The notes under the pieces are model-generated. The model saw nothing but the letters and a program-made list of their open reading frames with translations. It did not search any database and was not told where the DNA came from. A stretch of 64,000 nucleotides of DNA from Hyphococcus sp. (GTDB lineage Bacteria > Pseudomonadota > Alphaproteobacteria > Caulobacterales > Parvularculaceae), in contig JAJFGF010000022.1 of the NCBI GenBank assembly GCA_021776245.1, positions 44,241-108,240 on the forward strand, written 5' to 3'. Position 1 is the stretch's first letter, and each line of letters begins with the position of its first letter. The position numbers and the translations under genes were made by a program. Positions 58,295 through 64,000 of this stretch are shown one piece after another.

Positions 58295-58323
58295 ATTTTA
58301 CGGCGTAAAACAAAAAAGCACAA
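58295..58323 (-). promoter_or_regulatory. Promoter of the tracrRNA gene
   Basis: On the minus strand TTGTGC (58318-58323) and TAAAAT (58295-58300) are separated by exactly 17 bases. The predicted start near 58288 falls just before the anti-repeat. Evidence is by sequence only. Confidence 0.65.
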
Positions 58324-58545
58324 CAGCAGAATCAAACCGATGTAATTCGTGAAGACTCCTTTGATGAAGTATTGGCATGCGACGGGGCCTATGTCATCTT
58401 CCCAAATTGTGAAAGCCAGCGGTATTCGGGCGTTGTTGAATTCATTGTTGATATGGCCCGGTATAGTGAGGCTGCAGCAATGATCTCAGGTGCTGTTGCC
58501 CCGGTGGTTGGCAGATTATTGCTTACGGGGAGTTACAAACCCTAA
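58309..58545 (+). other. Open frame without a start codon between tracrRNA and cas9
   Basis: From 58309 a frame of 78 codons runs to a TAA at 58543-58545 and looks protein-like (DSFDEVLACDGAYVIFPNCE; AAAMISGAVAPVVGRLLLTG). There is no ATG or GTG start before the coding-like part and the tracrRNA promoter lies inside its upstream end. It may be the remnant of a disrupted gene. No homologue was recognised. Confidence 0.3.
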
Positions 58546-58614
58546 TTCGTACGCCGGCCGCAGGTCTAGCGGGCCCAAACCGGTAGAGGCTGCGGGATAT
58601 GATTCTCGATTGCT

Positions 58615-58620
58615 AGGAGG
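58615..58620 (+). promoter_or_regulatory. Strong ribosome-binding site of cas9
   Basis: A perfect AGGAGG lies six bases before the cas9 ATG (58627). A TATGAT at 58598-58603 could be a -10 box, but no matching -35 was found. Confidence 0.6.
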
Positions 58621-58626
58621 AAAATT

Positions 58627-61600
58627 ATGACGTGGCGCCTGGGCATTGATTTAGGAACGAATTCGCTGGGCTGGGCTGCACTCAAGCTCGAGCAAATTGA
58701 TGGGGCGTGGGCGCCGGTTGGCTTAAGAGACAGCGGCGTTCGAATTTTCTCTGATGGGCGTAACCCAAAAGACAAGCAGTCGAATGCCGTCAAACGCCGG
58801 GAGCCTCGCGGCGCACGCAAAAATCGTGATCGCTATTTACGCCGCCGCGCGCGATTGATGCGCGAGCTGATTGAATTCGGCTTGATGCCGGATGATGAAA
58901 GCGCCCGCAAGGCGTTGGAGGGTGGAAAGGGTGTGCCGCTGACCGATACTGACCCCTGGATTTTACGCACCCGAGCGCTGGACGAACAAATCTCACTCCA
59001 TCAGCTGGGCCGTGCGATTTTTCACCTGCATCAGCGCCGGGGTTTTAAATCCAACCGCAAAACAGACCGCGCCGACAGTGAAAGCGGCAAAGTTTATGAA
59101 GCGACACGGCGTACGAAGGAAAAACTTGAAACTATGGGCGCTCGCACATTAGGAGAGCTTTTCGGTCGCCCGCGATTAGAGGCGGCTGTGCATAACCAGA
59201 CAGCGAAAAAAGGCGCCCGCCATGCACAACCGCTCGCACGGGTGCGCAAATCCGGCGAAGGGGCAAAATGGCAGTATGATTACTATCCCACCCGCGAGCT
59301 TATTCTGGATGAGTTCGACGAAATCTGGAATGAACAAAAGGCTTATCATCCCGATATTTTGACGAATACGGCGCACAATCGCCTGCGCGACACCATCGAA
59401 TGGCAACACCCACTTAAATCGCCGCCCGTTGGTAAATGTACACTCATTCCAACAGAAGAACGCGCCGCTAAAGCCCTTCCATCCTCGCAACGGTCGCGTA
59501 TTTTTCAGGAAGTAAACGCATTGCGTATTGGTTATCCTGGTGAAGTGCAAAAAGAGTTATCAAAAGAGCAACGCGACAAAGTTGTGAATAGGCTTCTTCA
59601 TCCCAGGAATGAAAAAGGCACTGTCAAATTTACGGAGATACGAAAAAAAATACTCAAACTTTCAGATCGCACCACTTTTAATACTGAAAGCGCCAAGCGT
59701 CCCGACCTGCAAGGCGATACGACCGCGGCCAAGATGAAGCACAAAAACCGCTGGGGCGAGGGTTGGTTTGATCTCGATCTTCAAACCCAGGATGAAATTA
59801 TCGACCGCCTGATCAATGAGGAAAAAGAGGATATTCTTGTTGCCTACCTGCAAGATGTTCACAGACTTGATGTAGATCAGGCTTTTGGCGTCGCCGATTG
59901 TCCGCTTGTCTCCGGATATGGCAGCCTAAGTAAGCTAGCTCTGGATAAAATCCAGCCACACCTTGAAGCGGGCGTAACTGTTTATTCTGAGGCTGTAACT
60001 TTGGCGGGATTTCCCAGTCACAGCAATTTCGACACGGGCGAGGTTTTTGATAAAGCCTTGCCTTATTACGGCTATATCCTTGAGCGCCATGTTGCATTCG
60101 GAACAGGCGAACCCAAGGACCTGGACGAAAAGCGCTACGGCAAAATTGCCAACCCGACTGTCCATGTGGCGCTCAATCAAATTCGATCTGTAGTCAATGA
60201 TTTGCTCAAACGCTTTGGCCCGCCGGGACAGATTGTCATTGAACTGGCGCGTGACCTTCCTTTGTCGGCTAAAGGCAAAGGAGAATTAGACAAGCGCCAG
60301 AAAGACAATCAGGATGCGAATGAAAAGCGGCGTAAAATTTTAGCTGAATGCGGCGTCGTCGACAATTATAACAACCGCATGCGTTTGCGGCTCTATGAAG
60401 AACTCGAAGCACTGGGTAAGTGCTGCGCCTATACAGGGAAACACATCCCGCTTTCTGATTTGTTCACCGACAAGGTGGAAGTCGATCATATCTTGCCGTT
60501 CTCACGCACTCTTGATGACAGCTATTCCAATAAGGTACTCTGCATGCGCGAGGCAAATCGCGACAAGGGAAATCAAACGCCGTACGAGAAATTTCATACC
60601 TCCCCGGACAGTTATGACTGGGAAGAAATTTCCAAGCGCGCAGCGGAATTACCGCCCAATAAAACCTGGCGCTTTGGGCCGGACGCCATGGAGCGCTATG
60701 AAAAAGAAGAGGGCGGTTTTCTTGCGCGTCAACTGACTGACACGCAATATATTTCACGCCTTGCTAAGGGCTATCTGAGCGCGATTTATCCGGGCGGGAA
60801 AGCCAGCAATGTCTGGGTCATCCCTGGGCGGTTGACAGCCGATTTACGTTGGCAATGGGGCCTCGACAGTGTTTTGCACGGCCACAATGAAGAGATTTCT
60901 GAGGCGCAAAAGAAAAACCGTCACGACCACCGCCATCACGCCATCGACGCGATCGTTGTTGCCTGTACTGACATCGGAATGCTGCAGCGGGCAGCAAGGC
61001 AAGCCAGGAAAAATGAAGAAAAGTTCGATGAACGCCTGATGGCAGGCGTCGCAGAACCTTGGGCCGGATTTCGCGATGATGTTGCAAATTCTGTTCGCGA
61101 TATCATTGTCAGCCATAAACCAGATCATGGTATTCAGGACGCGATGTTGCAAGATAGCGCTATGTCCATAATCCACGAAAAAAAATTGCCGCCGAGAACA
61201 GCTCCTATGGTTCGTAAGTACGTGCCTATTGACATACTTACTTCAAAAGAGCTCGACGCGGCAAACACGAAAAGCTGGACAGTCGTCGATGAGAACATTC
61301 GACGCGAACTTAATCATCGCATAGTAGGTTTGACGGAAAAAGAAATTAAAAACGTGATTACATCATGGGGGTATGAACAAAAACCTGTCGTTAGTCGACT
61401 AAGAGTATTTAAGCGTGAGAGCGTTCAGCCGATTGGGAAAGGTGGATATAAAGCCTATAGTACAGGCGGTAATTATTGTTACGATATTTGGCTGAATGAA
61501 AAAGGCAAATGGGAGAGCCGGATTATTTCAACTTTTGAAGCATACCAGAAGAAAAACGAGACAAAAAATTGGGAGTGGTGGCGTAATTTAATCGGCTTTG

Positions 61601-61860
61601 ATGGGCAAAAATTGATTATGCGCCTCCGCAAAGGGGATTTTCTCAAAATTGTTGATAGGGATGATGTTGCAAAAATTATTCAAGTGCGGAAATTTTCCGG
61701 TAATAGCATCCATATGCATGAACATTTTGAATCGAATGCCTCTGATCGAATTTCAAAAAAGGAAATTTCAGACATAAAGATGGCGACCTCTGCTCTCCAA
61801 AAAGCCAATGCAAAACGGGTGACAATAAGTCCATCGGGCGTAATGAAAGTATACACATAA
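58627..61860 (+). CDS. cas9: Cas9, type II-C RNA-guided endonuclease
   Basis: 1077 residues, a compact type II-C size. RuvC-I: LGIDLGTNSLGWA with Asp8. The Arg-rich bridge helix follows (RREPRGARKNRDRYLRRRARL). RuvC-II: IVIELARDL with Glu539. HNH: VEVDHILPFSR, Asp620 and His621. RuvC-III: RHHAIDAIVVAC, His771 and Asp774. All catalytic residues are present. The C-terminal region beyond about residue 840 is the PAM-interacting part and its DNA is much more AT-rich. No csn2 or cas4 is nearby. Confidence 0.97.
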   Translation: MTWRLGIDLGTNSLGWAALKLEQIDGAWAPVGLRDSGVRIFSDGRNPKDKQSNAVKRREPRGARKNRDRYLRRRARLMRELIEFGLMPDDESARKALEGGKGVPLTDTDPWILRTRALDEQISLHQLGRAIFHLHQRRGFKSNRKTDRADSESGKVYEATRRTKEKLETMGARTLGELFGRPRLEAAVHNQTAKKGARHAQPLARVRKSGEGAKWQYDYYPTRELILDEFDEIWNEQKAYHPDILTNTAHNRLRDTIEWQHPLKSPPVGKCTLIPTEERAAKALPSSQRSRIFQEVNALRIGYPGEVQKELSKEQRDKVVNRLLHPRNEKGTVKFTEIRKKILKLSDRTTFNTESAKRPDLQGDTTAAKMKHKNRWGEGWFDLDLQTQDEIIDRLINEEKEDILVAYLQDVHRLDVDQAFGVADCPLVSGYGSLSKLALDKIQPHLEAGVTVYSEAVTLAGFPSHSNFDTGEVFDKALPYYGYILERHVAFGTGEPKDLDEKRYGKIANPTVHVALNQIRSVVNDLLKRFGPPGQIVIELARDLPLSAKGKGELDKRQKDNQDANEKRRKILAECGVVDNYNNRMRLRLYEELEALGKCCAYTGKHIPLSDLFTDKVEVDHILPFSRTLDDSYSNKVLCMREANRDKGNQTPYEKFHTSPDSYDWEEISKRAAELPPNKTWRFGPDAMERYEKEEGGFLARQLTDTQYISRLAKGYLSAIYPGGKASNVWVIPGRLTADLRWQWGLDSVLHGHNEEISEAQKKNRHDHRHHAIDAIVVACTDIGMLQRAARQARKNEEKFDERLMAGVAEPWAGFRDDVANSVRDIIVSHKPDHGIQDAMLQDSAMSIIHEKKLPPRTAPMVRKYVPIDILTSKELDAANTKSWTVVDENIRRELNHRIVGLTEKEIKNVITSWGYEQKPVVSRLRVFKRESVQPIGKGGYKAYSTGGNYCYDIWLNEKGKWESRIISTFEAYQKKNETKNWEWWRNLIGFDGQKLIMRLRKGDFLKIVDRDDVAKIIQVRKFSGNSIHMHEHFESNASDRISKKEISDIKMATSALQKANAKRVTISPSGVMKVYT

Positions 61861-61914
61861 TGTAGCGGCGCAAATATTGCTTGACTCACATGCAAGTATT
61901 CATGTGGGAAGTAG

Positions 61915-62838
61915 ATGCAAAACCGTGTGGTGGAAATCACATCTGAGGGGGCTCACCTTAGCGCGTCGCGCGGGTTTTTATCCGTTAAGATTAATGGCGA
62001 GCCGGCGGGGCAAGTCGCCATCGAAGATATGACCGCGCTTATTATTCGCGGATATGGCGCAAGCCTGTCGGTCAATATTTGCACACGCCTGTCAGAGGCT
62101 AATGTTCCAATAATCATTTGCGGGGCGAACCAGTCACCTGCATCAGTCATTTGGCCTGTCTCAGGGCATTTTTCGCAAGGCCTGCGGATGCAGGCGCAGG
62201 CGGCTTCGAACAAACCTCTCTTAAAGCGATTATGGGCGCAGCTCATTAAAGCGAAGATCGACGCCCAGGCGGATGTCCTTGAAGGCTGTGGGGTGGATGG
62301 CGCTGATTTGCGCGCGATGGCGCGCCGGGTGAAATCCGGCGACAGCGAAAATTTGGAAGCGCAAGCAGCCCGGCGGTATTGGCCGCGTTTGATGGGCGAT
62401 GATTTCAAGCGCGACAGAGACCAAGACGGAATCAACGCCGCCTTGAATTACGGCTATACAATTCTGCGCGCCGCCACAGCTCGATCTATTCTTGCGGCGG
62501 GTCTTCATCCGTCATTATCTCTCCAACATCAAAGTCGTGGTAATGCCCTGCGGCTCGCGGATGATCTTATGGAACCGTTTCGTCCGTGGGTTGATTATAA
62601 GGTGCGCACCCTATCCAGCGAACTTGACGTTACAGAAAATTTTGACCTCGACAAGGATCGAAAGGCAGCCATTGTTGCTGTTCTGACCATGGATCTTCAG
62701 GGACCCAACGGCGCCAGCCCAATGCAGATTTGTATGGACTGGTTGGCTCAGTCGCTTGCCCATGTTTTTCTCGGTGAGCGCAAAAGCCTGGGCCTGCCTG
62801 GTCCGCCACTTCCTCTCATGCGCACTGCTGGCGGATAA
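61915..62838 (+). CDS. cas1: CRISPR adaptation integrase Cas1
   Basis: 307 residues. It integrates new spacers with Cas2. The expected metal ligands are Glu148 (ENLEAQAARRYWP), His205 (LSLQHQSRGN) and the DDLMEPFRP block (Asp217). The fold start (EITSEGAHLSASRGFLSV) is typical of type II Cas1. It begins 54 bases after cas9 and lies five bases before cas2. Confidence 0.96.
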   Translation: MQNRVVEITSEGAHLSASRGFLSVKINGEPAGQVAIEDMTALIIRGYGASLSVNICTRLSEANVPIIICGANQSPASVIWPVSGHFSQGLRMQAQAASNKPLLKRLWAQLIKAKIDAQADVLEGCGVDGADLRAMARRVKSGDSENLEAQAARRYWPRLMGDDFKRDRDQDGINAALNYGYTILRAATARSILAAGLHPSLSLQHQSRGNALRLADDLMEPFRPWVDYKVRTLSSELDVTENFDLDKDRKAAIVAVLTMDLQGPNGASPMQICMDWLAQSLAHVFLGERKSLGLPGPPLPLMRTAGG

Positions 62839-62843
62839 CGCCG

Positions 62844-63191
62844 ATGTCGCGGCAAGCTCTATCGCATTTTAGCGGGTATAAATTTATGTGGGTTATGGTC
62901 TTATTCGACTTACCAACGACAATGCCGGAGGAGCGGCGTGACTATACTCAGTTTCGCAGTTTCTTGCTCGATAACGGTTTTGAGATGGCGCAATATTCCG
63001 TCTATGTGAAGCACACAAACGGCAAGGATGCCGTGCAGGCGATTGTCCGCAAAGTTGAGGCTGCTATGCCGCCCGAAGGAAAAGTCGATATTCTTCAATT
63101 CACAGACAAGCAATATGAGAATATAGTGTGTTTGCGGGGCAGGCGGCGGGGTGATTCCCTGCAAAACCCTGAGCAATTGGTCATGTTTTAG
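62844..63191 (+). CDS. cas2: CRISPR adaptation protein Cas2
   Basis: 115 residues. The ferredoxin-like start WVMVLFDLPTTMPEERRDY and the block QYSVYVKH fit type II Cas2, a structural partner of Cas1. The start at 62844 adds 14 residues before MWVMVLFDLP; an alternative ATG at 62886 gives 101 residues, closer to the common length. Ends at a two-way hairpin terminator. Confidence 0.95.
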   Translation: MSRQALSHFSGYKFMWVMVLFDLPTTMPEERRDYTQFRSFLLDNGFEMAQYSVYVKHTNGKDAVQAIVRKVEAAMPPEGKVDILQFTDKQYENIVCLRGRRRGDSLQNPEQLVMF

Positions 63192-63193
63192 TG

Positions 63194-63241
63194 AAAAAGG
63201 ATGTTTTCGACTGTGAAAAAATCAAAAACATCCTTTTATTT
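63194..63241. terminator. Two-way intrinsic terminator between cas2 and the CRISPR array
   Basis: AAAAGGATGTTTT (63195-63207) and AAAACATCCTTTT (63225-63237) form a perfect 13-bp stem with a 17-base loop. T residues follow it on both strands. It lies three bases after cas2 and 25 before the first repeat, as expected between convergent transcripts. Confidence 0.75.
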
Positions 63242-63262
63242 CAGCATCTTAAGTGTGCAGCT

Positions 63263-63859
63263 GGTTTAGCACTCTGGAAAAGACGAGCCAACCGCAACTT
63301 TGCAGAACTCATCTACTAACCGAGCCGCGGTTTAGCACTCTGGAAAAGACGAGCCAACCGCAACTCCAGAATGCGATCAAGATGCGCGCCATGCGGTTTA
63401 GCACTCTGGAAAAGACGAGCCAACCGCAACGAAAGCCGAGCGCGCGACGTTTGCAGCGAGGGTTTAGCACTCTGGAAAAGACGAGCCAACCGCAACGATA
63501 TTGGCGAGGGCCGCGACCGCGCGCGGGGTTTAGCACTCTGGAAAAGACGAGCCAACCGCAACTATCTTGATGCAACCGTGTTGCCGGGAGACGGTTTAGC
63601 ACTCTGGAAAAGACGAGCCAACCGCAACTTGGAGAGAGGTCTGGACATGCGTAATGCCGGTTTAGCACTCTGGAAAAGACGAGCCAACCGCAACTTACCC
63701 GCTTGATTTTGCTAATGGGCTTTCGGTTTAGCACTCTGGAAAAGACGAGCCAACCGCAACTTCTCTACGGGGGAGGCTCCAATCGCATTGGGTTTAGCAC
63801 TCTGGAAAAGACGAGCCAACCGCAACTTAAGGGGGTGCGGATTTGCCGAAACAATAGGT
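63263..63859 (-). CRISPR. Type II-C CRISPR array, nine complete repeats plus a broken tenth
   Basis: 36-base repeats, all identical by eye, start at 63263, 63329, 63395, 63461, 63527, 63593, 63659, 63725 and 63791. The spacing is exactly 66, so all eight internal spacers are 30 bases. On the plus strand each repeat begins GGTTTAGC and ends CCGCAAC; the transcribed form begins GTTGCGG and ends GCTAAACC. A ninth 30-base spacer (63827-63856) is followed by GGT only, the first three bases of repeat ten, and then the IS3-family element. Strand is set by the tracrRNA pairing. Confidence 0.97.
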
Positions 63860-64000
63860 TGGCCTGCCGCCGGTTTGATGGACGCCTGGTTAAGCTAACG
63901 ACATCTTTTCCTCGAATGCAATTGGGCTGACATAGCCGATTGTTGAATGCCTTCGTTTTGGATTGTAGAAGCGCTCGATATAATCGAACACATCTGCTTT
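63860..64000 (-). mobile_element. IS3-family insertion sequence, one end (runs off the window)
   Basis: It begins with TGGCCTGCCGCCGG, a TG-starting end fitting IS3-family terminal inverted repeats, placed exactly after the GGT of the broken CRISPR repeat. The transposase gene reads toward the array and stops 30 bases before the IS end. The other end and the inverted repeat match are outside the window. Confidence 0.8.
63890..64000 (-). CDS. IS3-family transposase (OrfB/DDE), C-terminal end
   Basis: The minus strand encodes KADVFDYIERFYNPKRRHST then IGYVSPIAFEEKMSLA and a stop at 63890-63892. FYNPxRRHSxxGYxSP is the classical end of the IS3-family integrase domain. The 36 residues seen are the last part of the protein; the rest lies beyond base 64000. 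Confidence 0.9.
   Translation of the reverse strand, partial: KADVFDYIERFYNPKRRHSTIGYVSPIAFEEKMSLA

Noticed and set aside
58250..58320. tracrRNA on the plus strand
   Set aside because: The plus strand would give A-C mismatches where the minus strand gives G-U pairs, and lacks a nexus and terminator. Minus is far better supported.
63253..63930. Open frames on both strands with repeated peptides such as FSTLEKTSQPQ
   Set aside because: They are produced by the 66-base period of the CRISPR array, which is divisible by three and keeps frames open. They are not genes.

Overview
The window is a continuous piece of an alphaproteobacterial chromosome. The canonical ribosomal protein order, a short (448-residue) prolyl-tRNA synthetase, an ATP12-type F1 assembly factor, SdhE, RecG, Mfd, LipB, RarA, the Kdo genes and a LolC/LolD pair all point that way. 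Protein similarity judged by eye does not allow a genus to be named.

Layout. 1-9644: spc/alpha ribosomal operons (rplP to rplO, secY, adk, rpsM, rpsK, rpoA, rplQ), ending at a strong terminator near 9840. 9887-15678: periplasmic HtrA/Deg protease, RarA, and a translationally coupled cluster of a sterol-desaturase-like protein, CrcB, RluC-type pseudouridine synthase and ATP12. 15682-23875: an EF-hand secreted protein, LipB, a frameshifted fliN remnant, tRNA-Leu(GAG), ProS, and LolC/NTF2-like/LolD next to a cyclopropane fatty acid synthase. 24313-31824: Kdo isomerase, KdsA, GalU, a DUF3089 hydrolase-like protein, a DUF502 membrane protein and RecG. 32032-41788: a sulfotransferase, SdhE, an HxlR regulator divergent from OsmC, an APC permease, Mfd and a degenerate response-regulator/GGDEF protein. 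43584-58035: mostly single accessory genes. They include a TPR-VanY peptidase, an ECF sigma factor with two DGPF/YCII proteins, a PiuC-like dioxygenase, a CadC-type regulator, a serine hydrolase, MoxR, a metzincin-type lipoprotein and a glutathione peroxidase.

58183-64000 is the most interesting part, a complete type II-C CRISPR-Cas locus: tracrRNA (minus strand), cas9, cas1, cas2 (plus strand) and an array of nine intact 36-nt repeats with 30-nt spacers. G-U versus A-C asymmetry in the anti-repeat shows that tracrRNA and crRNAs are both read from the minus strand, so the array converges on cas2 across a two-way hairpin terminator. A tenth repeat is broken after its first three bases by an IS3-family element that runs off the window. 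The 3' part of cas9, which codes for the PAM-interacting region, is strikingly AT-rich compared with the rest of the gene.

All calls come from reading the sequence and its translations. No database search was run.
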